Positions 9,198 through 20,781 of a stretch of 64,000 nt of DNA are shown in pieces. The notes beneath the pieces were generated by a model. It did no database searches, was not told where the DNA came from, and worked only from the letters and a program-made list of their open reading frames with translations. Position 1 is the stretch's first letter; each line of letters begins with the position of its first letter. The position numbers and the translations under genes were made by a program. The stretch is from Mesobacillus zeae (GTDB taxonomy: Bacteria > Bacillota > Bacilli > Bacillales > Cytobacillaceae), in the NCBI RefSeq assembly GCF_003570705.1, contig NZ_QWVT01000024.1, forward strand, positions 62,001-126,000. Direction: 5' to 3'.

Positions 9198-10388
9198 TTG
9201 AAACTGACGAGGGGTACAGGATTGATTGTATCGATCCAGGGGACAAGCCTTCTGAAAATCGCGCTCGGGCTAATGCTGTTTTTGGTAACCGTTTTTTCTT
9301 TGAGCGGACTATTGACATCAATCAGGCCTGAATATCGGCCAGCTTCCGTTTCGGTCAACCATGCGGCAAACCAAATAAATGGGAAATGGCTATACCGTTT
9401 GATTGGAATGGAAAACCACTCTTTCCTGGCAGCTCTTCCAGAAAAAGAGGATTCATTAAAACTTACAAATTTAGTATTTAGGCTATCGACTAATATCAGC
9501 CTCGATGACCCAAGAAGCCTGTTGGGCAGGGAACTCCCAGGTTTTTCATTGTTTGATGGGAAAATACTAGTGGCAGGGGAAGGGACAAATTATACTAATA
9601 TGCCGATGGAGTCGGCTCCTCCTATTGAAGTTTTAAAAGCAGAACGGGAAGCGGCCCTCCAGAATACAGAGAACATTCCGGATGGAGAGAAAGGGACGGA
9701 CACTCCAGCTCCGCCTACTACAACCGGTGACCGGAAAGTAGTCTACCTGTACTTTACGCATAACAGGGAATCCTACCTTCCCTATTTAAAAGGCGTAACA
9801 GATCCAGACAAAGCCTATCATACGCAAGTGAATGTAACCAAAATTGGGGACAGGCTGAAATCAACCCTTGAAAGCAAAGGGATAGGAACCACGGTAGACA
9901 AAACGGATATCACGAATAAGCTTAATGAGAAAAATCTTGGGTTCGGGAGATCTTACCAGGAATCGAGGTCAGTAGTCGCAGCGGCTATGAACCAGGATAA
10001 AAACCTGACTTATTTTATTGATATTCACAGGGATGGCTACCGAAAAGATAAAACGACTATTAGTCTTAATGGCCAACCGTACGCAAAGCTTGCCTTCGTT
10101 ATTGGCGGGGAACACGCGAATTATGAGAAAAATCTCCGTCTGGCAACGGAACTCCACAAGCGCCTTGAGGAAAAATACAAAGGATTGAGCCGTGGTGTTA
10201 TCGAAAAAAGGGGCGTTGATACAAATGGGAAGTTCAATCAGGATTTATCCCAGAATGCTTTGCTGATTGAGTTCGGAGGAGTGGACAATACATTTGAAGA
10301 GCTGTACCGCTCAGCGGATGCTCTTTCAGATGTGTTCAGTGAGATGTACTGGCAGGTGGAAAAAGTCAATGGACAGGTTTCTGATTAA
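9198..10388 (+). CDS. spoIIP: Stage II sporulation protein P, amidase/endopeptidase
   Basis: The protein has 396 residues: a short cytoplasmic start, one membrane segment (about residues 20-42), a linker, and a C-terminal amidase domain with the zinc-site residues in YFIDIHRDGYRK and the acidic residue in LLIEFGGVDNT. SpoIIP works with SpoIID and SpoIIM to remove septal peptidoglycan and drive engulfment. I chose TTG 9198 because GAGGTGG ends five bases before it; an ATG at 9126 would add a 24-residue extension with no ribosome site. It follows gpr, as in B. subtilis. Confidence 0.93.
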   Translation: MKLTRGTGLIVSIQGTSLLKIALGLMLFLVTVFSLSGLLTSIRPEYRPASVSVNHAANQINGKWLYRLIGMENHSFLAALPEKEDSLKLTNLVFRLSTNISLDDPRSLLGRELPGFSLFDGKILVAGEGTNYTNMPMESAPPIEVLKAEREAALQNTENIPDGEKGTDTPAPPTTTGDRKVVYLYFTHNRESYLPYLKGVTDPDKAYHTQVNVTKIGDRLKSTLESKGIGTTVDKTDITNKLNEKNLGFGRSYQESRSVVAAAMNQDKNLTYFIDIHRDGYRKDKTTISLNGQPYAKLAFVIGGEHANYEKNLRLATELHKRLEEKYKGLSRGVIEKRGVDTNGKFNQDLSQNALLIEFGGVDNTFEELYRSADALSDVFSEMYWQVEKVNGQVSD

Positions 10389-10414
10389 CCATTCTAAAAG
10401 CGGGGGCGTGTTAA

Positions 10415-10759
10415 ATGAAAATGTTCATGTTAAAAGCATTTCTGCTCGCTTCCGTCATGTTTTTATGCGTGCTAGCGGGAATGCAGCTTGCAAATGACGG
10501 AATGGATAAAATGAGAGGCTATGAAGATCCTGAGTTCAAAAACGCTTTTACCGTTAATAAGGCTGCTGACGGCAAAGAGGAGGCAGCTATTCTTGGAACT
10601 GAGGTGTCATCAAATAATTTTGAAGAGAAAAAAGAAAAGCTCGAACAAATGGAGACGTACAACTTTTTTTCCAATCTAGGAAAAAACCTTGCCAACTTTG
10701 TATCAGCAGTAGTTGAAAATACAATTGAAGTGATAACGGGCAAAGATAAATCAGACTAG
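10415..10759 (+). CDS. yqxA: YqxA family protein (DUF3679)
   Basis: The protein has 114 residues, with an N-terminal hydrophobic segment MLKAFLLASVMFLCVLAGMQ followed by a charged soluble part. It matches the small YqxA protein that follows spoIIP in B. subtilis, where it is coexpressed in sporulation. It starts 26 bases after spoIIP with a weak GGGGGCG ribosome site, suggesting one operon. Function unknown. Confidence 0.85.
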   Translation: MKMFMLKAFLLASVMFLCVLAGMQLANDGMDKMRGYEDPEFKNAFTVNKAADGKEEAAILGTEVSSNNFEEKKEKLEQMETYNFFSNLGKNLANFVSAVVENTIEVITGKDKSD

Positions 10760-10783
10760 CGGGCTAATCATGCCCGTTTTTTA
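10759..10783 (+). terminator. Terminator 1 after yqxA
   Basis: CGGGC 10760-10764 pairs with GCCCG 10772-10776, followed by TTTTTT. Confidence 0.75.
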
Positions 10784-10786
10784 TAT

Positions 10787-10818
10787 GACTGCCAATTCGG
10801 CAGTCTCACTTTTTTTAA
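10787..10818 (+). terminator. Terminator 2 before lepA
   Basis: GACTGCC 10787-10793 pairs with GGCAGTC 10799-10805, followed by TCAC and seven T. Two terminators in tandem insulate lepA from the spoIIP operon. Confidence 0.7.
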
Positions 10819-10819
10819 A

Positions 10820-10848
10820 TTGAATCTTCATATCCGTACTGCTATAAT
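10820..10848 (+). promoter_or_regulatory. SigA-type promoter for lepA
   Basis: TTGAAT at 10820-10825, a 17-base spacer and a perfect TATAAT at 10843-10848. Confidence 0.75.
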
Positions 10849-10890
10849 CAATAGCAGTGTACATGTGCGAGTTTAACAGGAGTGAACCTA

Positions 10891-12726
10891 ATGAATAGAG
10901 AAGAAAAACTGGCAAGGCAATCGAAAATACGCAATTTTTCCATTATTGCTCATATAGACCATGGTAAATCTACGCTGGCTGACAGGATCCTTGAAAAGAC
11001 CAACGCGCTTACAGCGAGAGAAATGAAGGACCAGCTGCTGGATTCCATGGACTTAGAGCGCGAGCGCGGGATTACGATTAAGCTGAATTCCGTTCAGTTA
11101 AAGTACAATGCAAAAGATGGTGAATTATATACTTTCCATCTAATAGATACACCAGGGCACGTCGACTTCACCTATGAGGTATCCCGAAGCCTTGCAGCAT
11201 GCGAGGGTGCAGTCCTTGTTGTGGATGCCGCCCAGGGAATTGAAGCCCAGACACTGGCAAATGTGTATCTTGCACTGGACAATAATCTTGAAATTGTCCC
11301 GGTTATCAACAAAATTGACCTCCCGAGCGCAGATCCCGAACGCGTAAGGGGAGAGATTGAAGATGTAATTGGCCTTGATGCCTCCGAGGCAGTCCTTGCC
11401 TCTGCAAAGGCTGGCATCGGCATTGAGGACATTCTTGAGCAAATCGTCGAGAAAGTCCCTGCGCCGGACGGAGATCCCGAGGCGCCTCTTAAGGCATTGA
11501 TTTTTGACTCGCTTTACGATGCTTATCGAGGCGTTGTTGCCTATATCCGAGTGGTCGATGGTACTGTGAAGGTCGGAGACAAAGTGAAAATGATGGCGAC
11601 TGGAAAAGAGTTCGAAGTCACAGAAGTCGGTGTATTCACACCAAAAGCGATTCCTGTTGATGCATTGTCCGCAGGCGATGTCGGATTCCTGACAGCTGCA
11701 ATTAAAAACGTTGGCGATACACGTGTCGGCGATACGATCACCAATGCGAAAAAAGGCGCAACAGAGCCGCTCCCGGGCTATCGCAAGCTAAACCCGATGG
11801 TATATTGCGGTCTCTACCCAATTGATTCTGCACGATTCAATGATTTAAGGGAAGCACTCGAAAAGCTCGAACTGAATGATTCCGCACTCCAATTTGAGCC
11901 GGAAACTTCCCAGGCTCTTGGCTTTGGATTCCGCTGCGGCTTCCTTGGACTCCTTCATATGGAGATTATCCAGGAGCGGATTGAGCGCGAGTTTAAAATT
12001 GATTTAATTACAACGGCACCAAGCGTTATTTACCATGTGATCATGACGGATGGGACAGAGATTAAGGTGGACAACCCTTCCGATATGCCGGACCCGCAAA
12101 AAGTAGATAGAATTGAAGAGCCGTACGTTAAAGCATCGATGATGGCCCCGAATGATTATGTCGGGCCAATCATGGAGCTTTGCCAGGATAAACGCGGCAT
12201 CTTTGTAGATATGCAATACCTTGATGAAACGCGAGTTAGTATCGTTTACGAAATTCCGTTATCGGAAATTGTGTACGACTTCTTCGACCAGCTGAAATCG
12301 AGCACGAAGGGCTATGCGTCATTTGACTACGAACTCATTGGTTATAAGCAATCGAAGCTAGTCAAAATGGACATCCTGCTCAATGCCGAAAAGGTGGATG
12401 CACTCAGCTTTATTGTCCATAATGATTTTGCCTATGAAAGAGGCAAAATCATTGTTGAAAAACTGAAGGAGCTCATTCCCCGCCAGCAGTTCGAAGTGCC
12501 GATCCAGGCTGCTATCGGCCAGAAGATCGTTGCCCGCTCCACAATCAAGGCAATGCGTAAAAACGTCCTTGCCAAATGTTATGGCGGCGATATTTCCAGG
12601 AAGCGAAAGCTATTGGAAAAGCAGAAAGAAGGGAAAAAGCGGATGAAGCAGGTTGGATCCGTCGAGGTACCTCAGGAAGCGTTCATGGCCGTACTGAAAA
12701 TGGACGACAACACTCCGAAAAAATAA
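10891..12726 (+). CDS. lepA: Elongation factor 4 (LepA)
   Basis: The protein has 611 residues. The GTPase motifs are visible: [23 protein letters not shown] and [13 protein letters not shown]. They are followed by EF-G-like domains II, III and V and the LepA-specific C-terminal domain, which ends with the basic tail [20 protein letters not shown]. LepA is a ribosome-dependent GTPase that back-translocates stalled ribosomes and aids 30S biogenesis. ATG 10891 is used, with AACAGGAG upstream. It has its own promoter and is followed by a terminator, then hemW. Confidence 0.97.
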   Translation: MNREEKLARQSKIRNFSIIAHIDHGKSTLADRILEKTNALTAREMKDQLLDSMDLERERGITIKLNSVQLKYNAKDGELYTFHLIDTPGHVDFTYEVSRSLAACEGAVLVVDAAQGIEAQTLANVYLALDNNLEIVPVINKIDLPSADPERVRGEIEDVIGLDASEAVLASAKAGIGIEDILEQIVEKVPAPDGDPEAPLKALIFDSLYDAYRGVVAYIRVVDGTVKVGDKVKMMATGKEFEVTEVGVFTPKAIPVDALSAGDVGFLTAAIKNVGDTRVGDTITNAKKGATEPLPGYRKLNPMVYCGLYPIDSARFNDLREALEKLELNDSALQFEPETSQALGFGFRCGFLGLLHMEIIQERIEREFKIDLITTAPSVIYHVIMTDGTEIKVDNPSDMPDPQKVDRIEEPYVKASMMAPNDYVGPIMELCQDKRGIFVDMQYLDETRVSIVYEIPLSEIVYDFFDQLKSSTKGYASFDYELIGYKQSKLVKMDILLNAEKVDALSFIVHNDFAYERGKIIVEKLKELIPRQQFEVPIQAAIGQKIVARSTIKAMRKNVLAKCYGGDISRKRKLLEKQKEGKKRMKQVGSVEVPQEAFMAVLKMDDNTPKK

Positions 12727-12732
12727 TGTATG

Positions 12733-12781
12733 GAGGTTAGAAGACCTTGTTTCGCGACAGGGTACTCTAGCCTCTTTTTTC
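12733..12781 (+). terminator. Terminator between lepA and hemW
   Basis: GAGGTTAGA 12733-12741 pairs with TCTAGCCTC 12766-12774 around an inner stem, followed by TTTTTT. Confidence 0.8.
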
Positions 12782-12828
12782 TCAATAGCAAGCTTTACAG
12801 GGTAAAGCACTGACAGGAAGTGATGAAG

Positions 12829-13962
12829 TTGGTCAAGGCAGCGTATATCCATATTCCCTTTTGCCAGCACATCTGCCATTATTGCGATTTTAATAAAGTA
12901 CTGATGGACAGACAGCCAGTCGGGGAATATCTAGCCTCACTAAAAAAAGAATTTGCAATCACACTCGCTGAAACACCAGTATCTCCCCTTAGGTCCATTT
13001 TTGTGGGAGGAGGAACCCCTACAGCGCTTAACGAACATCAGCTGGAGTATCTTGTTGCTGCTGTCCGTGAACACCTGCCTTTTAACAGCGAAACCGAGTA
13101 TACATTTGAAGCAAACCCTGGTGACTTATCTAAGGAAAAACTAAAAGTATTAAAGGCGGCTGGTGTGAACCGGCTCAGCTTCGGTGTCCAGTCTTTCAGT
13201 GATGAATTGCTTCGTTCAATCGGAAGGAGCCACAGGGCGGCCGATGTGTATAAGGCCATCAGTGATGCCCAGGACACTGGTTTTGAAAATATCAGCATTG
13301 ATATTATTTACAGCCTGCCTGGCCAGACGATGAATGATTTTAAAGAAACGCTTGATGCAGCGCTAAGCCTGAATCTTGTCCATTATTCCGGCTACTCACT
13401 TATCATTGAGCCAAAAACTGTTTTTTATAATTTGATGAACAGAGGAAAGCTGGTTCTTCCTGCGGAGGAAACAGAAGCTGAAATGTATGAAATTTTAATG
13501 GAAGAAATGGATAGACATGGACTTAAACAATACGAAATCAGTAATTTTGCGATTCCGGGCTACGAGAGCAGGCACAATCTTACGTATTGGAACAATGAGG
13601 AGTACTTTGGATTCGGTGCTGGCGCGCACAGCTATGTAAATGGCTGCCGCAATTCCAATTACGGGCCTTTGAAAAAATATATGGAACCTCTTTATAAGGG
13701 GGGGTTACCTGTAATGGATACTCATAAAGTGACATTAACCGAAATGATGGAAGAAGAGATGTTCCTTGGCCTTCGAAAAGTGAAGGGTGTCTCCTTTCGA
13801 CACTTTAATGAAAAATTTGGCAAAGATGCGGATGAGTTATTTAAGAACGAAATCGATAGGCTCAAATCTGCGGGACTGCTTGTAGAGGAAGATGGCTATA
13901 TCAGCCTGACCAGAAAAGGCAGGCTGCTAGGGAATGAAGTTTTCCAGTCATTTCTATCATGA
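12829..13962 (+). CDS. hemW: HemW, radical SAM heme chaperone (HemN-like)
   Basis: The protein has 377 residues from TTG 12829. The radical SAM cluster motif is C12-x3-C16-x2-C19 within HIPFCQHICHYCDF. The length and the C-x2-C-D-F variant fit HemW-type proteins, which bind heme, rather than true coproporphyrinogen dehydrogenase; the B. subtilis homologue was long called HemN. AGGAAG ends eight bases before TTG 12829 but only two before ATG 12823, hence the choice; ATG 12823 would add two residues. Confidence 0.9.
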   Translation: MVKAAYIHIPFCQHICHYCDFNKVLMDRQPVGEYLASLKKEFAITLAETPVSPLRSIFVGGGTPTALNEHQLEYLVAAVREHLPFNSETEYTFEANPGDLSKEKLKVLKAAGVNRLSFGVQSFSDELLRSIGRSHRAADVYKAISDAQDTGFENISIDIIYSLPGQTMNDFKETLDAALSLNLVHYSGYSLIIEPKTVFYNLMNRGKLVLPAEETEAEMYEILMEEMDRHGLKQYEISNFAIPGYESRHNLTYWNNEEYFGFGAGAHSYVNGCRNSNYGPLKKYMEPLYKGGLPVMDTHKVTLTEMMEEEMFLGLRKVKGVSFRHFNEKFGKDADELFKNEIDRLKSAGLLVEEDGYISLTRKGRLLGNEVFQSFLS

Positions 13963-13999
13963 TGAATGTTTTTATGAACTTTTATCAAGTATGTAATCA

Positions 14000-14034
14000 T
14001 TGACATTGCCGCGCATTATTGATAATTTATTATT
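14000..14034 (+). promoter_or_regulatory. Promoter of the hrcA-dnaK operon
   Basis: A perfect -35 TTGACA lies at 14000-14005. The -10 is less clear: GATAAT at 14021 has a 15-base spacer, and other AT-rich hexamers follow. The CIRCE element starts just downstream. Confidence 0.6.
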
Positions 14035-14038
14035 AGAT

Positions 14039-14065
14039 TTAGCACTCATGTTGCCAGAGTGCTAA
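14039..14065 (+). promoter_or_regulatory. CIRCE operator, binding site for HrcA
   Basis: TTAGCACTC, nine bases, GAGTGCTAA: an exact match to the CIRCE consensus at 14039-14065. It lies between the promoter and the hrcA start, so HrcA represses its own operon until heat stress titrates GroEL. Confidence 0.97.
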
Positions 14066-14080
14066 CAGGGGTGATGAGTG

Positions 14081-15112
14081 TTGTTAACAGACCGGCAAGT
14101 GCTGATCCTACAGGTAATTGTTGATGACTTTATTCGTTATGCCCTTCCAGTAGGTTCGAGAAGCCTGTCGAAGAAAGAAGAAATTTCTTTCAGTTCTGCG
14201 ACAATCAGAAATGAGATGGCAGATTTGGAGGAATTGGGATTTATTGAAAAAACCCATACTTCGTCCGGCAGGATTCCATCTGAGAAAGGGTACAGATATT
14301 ACGTCGATCATTTGCTTGCTCCCCAAAAGGTAAAAACAGCAGACGTCCAGATCATCAAATCCATTTATGCAGAACGGATATATGAGCTGGAGAAAATCGT
14401 CCAAAAGTCTGCAAGAATCCTTTCGGAGATGACGAGCTATACATCGATTGTGCTAGGTCCTGCAGTTAAGGACAACAGGCTTAGAAGGCTTCAAATCGTA
14501 CCGTTGAATGCTGATACAGCCATTGCTATCATTGTTACAGATACGGGCCATGTTGAAAACAGGACGTTCCATTTTCCGGCTAACATCAGTCCCGGTGAAG
14601 TGGAGAAAATGGTCAATATCTTAAATGAAAGGCTGGCTGGGGTCCCGCTTGTCGATTTGAACGCTAAAATTTATAAAGAAATTGCCGTGCTTCTGCGCCA
14701 GCATATCCAAAACTATGATTTAATGACAGAAGTACTGGCAGAAACATTCAAAATTCCTTCCAATGAGAAAGTATTTTTCGGCGGAAAGACAAATATGCTG
14801 AAGCAGCCTGATTTTACAGATCTGGATAAGGTAAGGGGATTGATGGCGATGATTGAGCAGGAAGAAGGCATTTCCGAAATGATCCGCCGCAACCCCGAAG
14901 GAATCAATGTGAAAATCGGACGGGAAAACAATAACTCAGTTATGGAGAATTGCAGCCTTATTACCGCCACCTATTCCATTGGGGCGGAAAAAATCGGCAC
15001 CATTGCTTTGCTAGGTCCGACAAGGATGGAGTATTCCCGTGTTATCCCACTGCTTAAATTCATCAGTGCAGATATGTCAGCTGTTCTGACGACGCTGTAT
15101 CAAAACGATTGA
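14081..15112 (+). CDS. hrcA: Heat-inducible transcription repressor HrcA
   Basis: The protein has 343 residues, the B. subtilis length. The N-terminal winged helix region begins [19 protein letters not shown] and includes [20 protein letters not shown]; a GAF-like middle and dimerisation part follow. HrcA binds CIRCE and needs GroEL to stay active. The start is TTG 14081, behind GGGGTGATG. It is the first gene of hrcA-grpE-dnaK-dnaJ. Confidence 0.96.
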   Translation: MLTDRQVLILQVIVDDFIRYALPVGSRSLSKKEEISFSSATIRNEMADLEELGFIEKTHTSSGRIPSEKGYRYYVDHLLAPQKVKTADVQIIKSIYAERIYELEKIVQKSARILSEMTSYTSIVLGPAVKDNRLRRLQIVPLNADTAIAIIVTDTGHVENRTFHFPANISPGEVEKMVNILNERLAGVPLVDLNAKIYKEIAVLLRQHIQNYDLMTEVLAETFKIPSNEKVFFGGKTNMLKQPDFTDLDKVRGLMAMIEQEEGISEMIRRNPEGINVKIGRENNNSVMENCSLITATYSIGAEKIGTIALLGPTRMEYSRVIPLLKFISADMSAVLTTLYQND

Positions 15113-15250
15113 CCATGGAAATAGTGGTAAGGGCTGAGGCGTATGCCCCGTCCCTTGTTCTTAAGGTGGAAAAGCAGCCGGCTTCATCTCGTTATGACCG
15201 ATTCGCTTTTTTATATATTTATTTTTAATGATTTCTGGGAGGTGACTTAC

Positions 15251-15808
15251 ATGGAAAAAGAACAAAATTTGGAGCAGGAAGAAATGGTGGCAGCTGAAAT
15301 CGATCCAGAGGAAACTGCAGAAGAAACAGTGCAGCAAAGTGAAAAGGGCAGCGAGGAGAATGGTAGAATCGCTGAACTTGAAAGCAAGCTTGAGGAAGCT
15401 GAAAACCGCTATCTCCGTCTCCAGGCTGATTTTGACAATTTCCGCCGCCGTTCAAGGCTGGACCTTGAGGCTGGCGCAAAATATAGAGCACAAAGCCTGA
15501 TTTCAGACTTGCTTCCGGCCATGGACAATTTTGAGCGTGCTTTAAAAATGGAAGCTGACAATGACCAAGCTAAATCCCTTATGCAGGGAGTGGAAATGGT
15601 ATATCGCAGCATTCTTGAAGCACTTAAAAAAGAAGGTGCCGAGCCGATTGAAGCAGAGGGAAAAGAATTTGACCCGAATATGCACCAGGCGGTCATGCAG
15701 GTCCAAGAAGAAAACTTTGGATCAAACATCGTTGTCGAAGAATTTCAAAAAGGCTATATCCTGAAGGACAGAGTGATCCGCCCTTCAATGGTGAAGGTCA
15801 ATCAATAG
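15251..15808 (+). CDS. grpE: GrpE, nucleotide exchange factor for DnaK
   Basis: The protein has 185 residues. An acidic Glu-rich N-terminus (about 1-45) is followed by the long helical region (about 45-100, [28 protein letters not shown]) and the beta domain ending [13 protein letters not shown]. GrpE releases ADP from DnaK. GGGAGGTGAC precedes ATG 15251. It lies 138 bases after hrcA and 30 before dnaK. Confidence 0.96.
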   Translation: MEKEQNLEQEEMVAAEIDPEETAEETVQQSEKGSEENGRIAELESKLEEAENRYLRLQADFDNFRRRSRLDLEAGAKYRAQSLISDLLPAMDNFERALKMEADNDQAKSLMQGVEMVYRSILEALKKEGAEPIEAEGKEFDPNMHQAVMQVQEENFGSNIVVEEFQKGYILKDRVIRPSMVKVNQ

Positions 15809-17668
<1,860 letters not shown>

Positions 17669-17695
17669 GAAACAAGGAAACATCTAAGTCAAAGT

Positions 17696-17735
17696 CAGGA
17701 CGTTCTTGGCTTTGACTTTTTCTTTGAACTCCGGA
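17696..17735 (+). terminator. Terminator or attenuator between dnaK and dnaJ
   Basis: AAGTCAAAG 17696-17704 pairs with CTTTGACTT 17720-17728, followed by TTTTCTTT. It would reduce dnaJ and downstream expression relative to dnaK. Confidence 0.65.
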
Positions 17736-17775
17736 GGCAAGTTCATTCGGGAAAATGTTCTTCCTCATGAAATCA

Positions 17776-17805
17776 TTGCGTTATTTCAAAGTTGAGTGTT
17801 AAAAT
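17776..17805 (+). promoter_or_regulatory. Candidate SigA promoter for dnaJ
   Basis: TTGCGT at 17776-17781 and TAAAAT at 17800-17805 with an 18-base spacer, 34 bases before the dnaJ start. It would drive the dnaJ-prmA-rsmE-mtaB part independently of CIRCE. Confidence 0.5.
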
Positions 17806-17839
17806 AATTTTTATGTGAAAAGATGCGGGAGTGGTAATC

Positions 17840-18964
17840 ATGTCCAAAAGGGATTACTATGACGTTCTTGGTGTCAGCAAGAGTGCGTCCAAGGACGAAA
17901 TAAAAAAGGCTTATCGAAAGCTGTCCAAAAAATATCATCCGGATATCAACAAAGAGTCGGATGCCGATGAGAAATTTAAAGAAGTTAAAGAAGCATACGA
18001 AGTATTAAGTGACGAACAGAAGCGCGCGCACTACGACCAGTTCGGCCATACTGATCCCAATCAGGGCTTTGGGGGCGGAGATTTTGGCGGTGGCTTCGGC
18101 GGGTTTGAAGACATTTTTAACACGTTTTTTGGCGGTGGAGGAGGAAGGCGCCGGGATCCCAATGCACCAAGGCAGGGGGCAGACCTTCAATATACAATGA
18201 CCCTAAAGTTCGAGGAAGCTGTGTTTGGCAAAGAAACAGAGATTGAAATTCCTCGTGAAGAAACATGTGACACATGCGGCGGGTCAGGGGCAAAGCCTGG
18301 TACAAAGCCTGAAACCTGTAAACATTGCCAAGGTAGCGGCCAGCTCAATGTAGAACAGAATACGCCGTTTGGAAGGATTGTAAACCGTCGTTCCTGTCCA
18401 TACTGTGAAGGGACCGGAAAAGAAATCAAGCACAAGTGCACAACGTGCTCAGGTTCTGGCATGGTACAGAAGAGACGCAAAATCACTGTCAAAATCCCAG
18501 CAGGCGTTGACGATGGCCAGCAGCTGAGAGTTGCGGGCAAAGGTGAACCTGGTATAAATGGGGGGCCTCAAGGCGACCTGTATATTGTTTTCCATATTCG
18601 GACTCATGAGTTTTTCGAAAGGGATGGGGACGATATTTACTGCGAAATGCCAATCACGTTTGTGCAGGCATCGCTTGGGGATGAAATTGAGGTTCCAACC
18701 CTGCATGGAAAAGTCAAACTGAAAATTCCTGCAGGAACACAAACAGGCACCAGATTCCGATTAAAAGGCAAAGGCGTACCAAATGTAAGAGGATACGGAA
18801 CTGGTGACCAGCATGTAATTGTCCGGATTATGACACCTACAAAGCTTACCGATAAACAGAAGGATCTCCTCAGGGAATTTGCGGATGTCAGCGGGCAGAC
18901 ACCACTTGGTGAGCATGAAGAAAGCTTCTTTTCGAAAGTGAAGCGTGCCTTTAAAGGTGACTAA
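17840..18964 (+). CDS. dnaJ: Chaperone DnaJ (Hsp40)
   Basis: The protein has 374 residues: J domain (1-70, H33-P34-D35), Gly/Phe-rich linker (about 75-110), a zinc-binding domain with four CxxCxGxG repeats ([32 protein letters not shown]) and C-terminal substrate-binding domains. It delivers clients to DnaK and stimulates its ATPase. GGGAG precedes ATG 17840 by eight bases; GTG 17831 overlaps it. Confidence 0.97.
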   Translation: MSKRDYYDVLGVSKSASKDEIKKAYRKLSKKYHPDINKESDADEKFKEVKEAYEVLSDEQKRAHYDQFGHTDPNQGFGGGDFGGGFGGFEDIFNTFFGGGGGRRRDPNAPRQGADLQYTMTLKFEEAVFGKETEIEIPREETCDTCGGSGAKPGTKPETCKHCQGSGQLNVEQNTPFGRIVNRRSCPYCEGTGKEIKHKCTTCSGSGMVQKRRKITVKIPAGVDDGQQLRVAGKGEPGINGGPQGDLYIVFHIRTHEFFERDGDDIYCEMPITFVQASLGDEIEVPTLHGKVKLKIPAGTQTGTRFRLKGKGVPNVRGYGTGDQHVIVRIMTPTKLTDKQKDLLREFADVSGQTPLGEHEESFFSKVKRAFKGD

Positions 18965-18982
18965 GATTGGAGCTGCGTTTTA

Positions 18983-19921
18983 ATGAAATGGTCAGAAATC
19001 AGCATATTGACGGCAAATGAAGCGGTTGAACCTATCTCGAATATCCTGCATGAGGCAGGGGCAAGCGGGGTTGTAATTGAAGACCCGTTTGAACTTCATA
19101 AGGAGAGGGAAGATCAATTCGGTGAGATTTATCAGCTTGACCCTGCAGATTATCCTGCTGAAGGAGTCATCGTAAAGGCTTACTTGTCGGTAAACAGTTT
19201 TCTTGGAGAAACAGTTGAAGAAATTAAAGAAGCGATCAATAATTTGATCCTCTATAATATTGATATTGGGAAGAATAAGGTGACCATCAGCGAGGTCAAC
19301 GAAGAAGAATGGGCTACAGCCTGGAAAAAGTACTATAATCCTGTGAAAATATCGGAAAAGTTTACGATTGTTCCGACATGGGAAGAGTACACGCCCGTAA
19401 ACAGCGATGAGCTCATTATCGAACTTGACCCGGGAATGGCTTTTGGCACAGGTACTCACCCCACAACTGTGATGTGCATCCAGGCGCTTGAACGGTCTGT
19501 TCGCCAAGGAGACAGAGTTGTTGATGTAGGAACAGGTTCAGGAGTATTGAGCATTGCGGCAGCCAAACTTGGAGCAAGCAAAGTGGAGGCACTTGATCTT
19601 GATGAGGTCGCAGTCAATGTCGCGCGGCTCAATATAAAGCTGAACAAGGCTCAAAATGTGACGACAGTCCGCCAGAACAATCTCCTCGATGGAGTGGAAG
19701 ACGGAGCGGATATCGTTGTGGCCAATATCCTTCCGGAAGTGATTCTTCGGTTTGCCGATGAAGCTGGCAAAGTGGTCAGGCCGGGCGGTAAGTTTATTGC
19801 TTCTGGCATTATTCAGCCAAAAAAGGAATTGGTAAAAGAAGCGCTTATTAATGCTGGTTTTGTGATTGAGGAAGTCCTTTCGATGGAAGACTGGGTCGCA
19901 GTCATTGCGGCCAGAAAATAA
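18983..19921 (+). CDS. prmA: Ribosomal protein L11 methyltransferase PrmA
   Basis: The protein has 312 residues. An N-terminal substrate-recognition domain is followed by a class I methyltransferase domain with [20 protein letters not shown] near 175-195 and [10 protein letters not shown], which fits the NPPY-like motif IV of this family. PrmA trimethylates ribosomal protein L11. It starts 18 bases after dnaJ with GGAG upstream, so it is part of the dnaJ operon. Confidence 0.95.
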   Translation: MKWSEISILTANEAVEPISNILHEAGASGVVIEDPFELHKEREDQFGEIYQLDPADYPAEGVIVKAYLSVNSFLGETVEEIKEAINNLILYNIDIGKNKVTISEVNEEEWATAWKKYYNPVKISEKFTIVPTWEEYTPVNSDELIIELDPGMAFGTGTHPTTVMCIQALERSVRQGDRVVDVGTGSGVLSIAAAKLGASKVEALDLDEVAVNVARLNIKLNKAQNVTTVRQNNLLDGVEDGADIVVANILPEVILRFADEAGKVVRPGGKFIASGIIQPKKELVKEALINAGFVIEEVLSMEDWVAVIAARK

Positions 19922-19931
19922 GCTTATGCAG

Positions 19932-19961
19932 AAAAGGGGCATTGCTTTACCCCTTTTTTCT
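19932..19961 (+). terminator. Hairpin after prmA
   Basis: AAAAGGGG pairs with CCCCTTTT, followed by a T-run; partial termination before rsmE. Confidence 0.7.
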
Positions 19962-20026
19962 GTGTTTAAAGCGTTGTTCTGAACTTCTGCGGTCAGCAGC
20001 CATTATGTTTGTGGAGGTGTTTTTCA

Positions 20027-20776
20027 ATGCAGCGATATTTTGCAAAACAAGGTTCTGAAGACGGGCGTTTCACCATCTCAGGCGATGATGCCCGCCATAT
20101 TGCGAAGGTAATGCGAATGGAGAAAGGTGACCGTATATTTTGCGTAAGCCCAGACGGCCGGACAGCGCTTTGCGAGATTGAAAATATTACCGGTGAAAAC
20201 GTAGAAGCAGCCGTTGTAAAATGGGAGGAAGGGTCTTCCGAGCTTCCGATTTTGATTACCATTGCGAGCGGTCTGCCTAAAGGGGATAAACTTGAATATA
20301 TTATCCAAAAAGGCACAGAGCTAGGGGCTTTTGCATTTGTCCCTTTCATTGCATCCCGCTCGGTCGTGAAATGGGATGAAAAAAAGGCAGCAAAAAAGAC
20401 AGAACGGCTTATGAAAATCGCCAAGGAAGCTGCGGAACAGTCGCACCGCAGCCATGTTCCAGACGTAGCATCCCCCACAGGGCTGAAGGAGCTTGCCGAA
20501 ATGGCAAAATCATATTCACACAAACTGGTTGCTTACGAAGAGGAAGCGAAGCGGGGAGAAAAATCCGCACTCGCCGAGGTGCTAGGAAATATGTCGTCAG
20601 GTCAAACCCTTTTTACGGTCTTTGGGCCTGAAGGTGGGCTTTCTGAACAAGAAGTCTCTTTCCTTAAGGAACAGGGCTTCCGAGAGTGCAGCCTTGGCCC
20701 CCGTATACTGCGGACAGAAACAGCACCGTTATATTTGCTTTCAGCCGCATCCTACCAAACTGAATTAATGAGGTGA
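20027..20776 (+). CDS. rsmE: 16S rRNA (uracil1498-N3)-methyltransferase RsmE
   Basis: The protein has 249 residues. It starts MQRYFAKQGSEDGRFTISGDDARHI (a PUA-like RNA-binding region) and ends with the SPOUT knot signature FGPEGGLSEQEV and LGPRILRTETAPLYLLSA. It methylates U1498 in 16S rRNA using SAM. GGAGGTG at 20014-20020 sets the start at ATG 20027. It is close to mtaB, which follows within six bases. Confidence 0.96.
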   Translation: MQRYFAKQGSEDGRFTISGDDARHIAKVMRMEKGDRIFCVSPDGRTALCEIENITGENVEAAVVKWEEGSSELPILITIASGLPKGDKLEYIIQKGTELGAFAFVPFIASRSVVKWDEKKAAKKTERLMKIAKEAAEQSHRSHVPDVASPTGLKELAEMAKSYSHKLVAYEEEAKRGEKSALAEVLGNMSSGQTLFTVFGPEGGLSEQEVSFLKEQGFRECSLGPRILRTETAPLYLLSAASYQTELMR

Positions 20777-20781
20777 AGAAT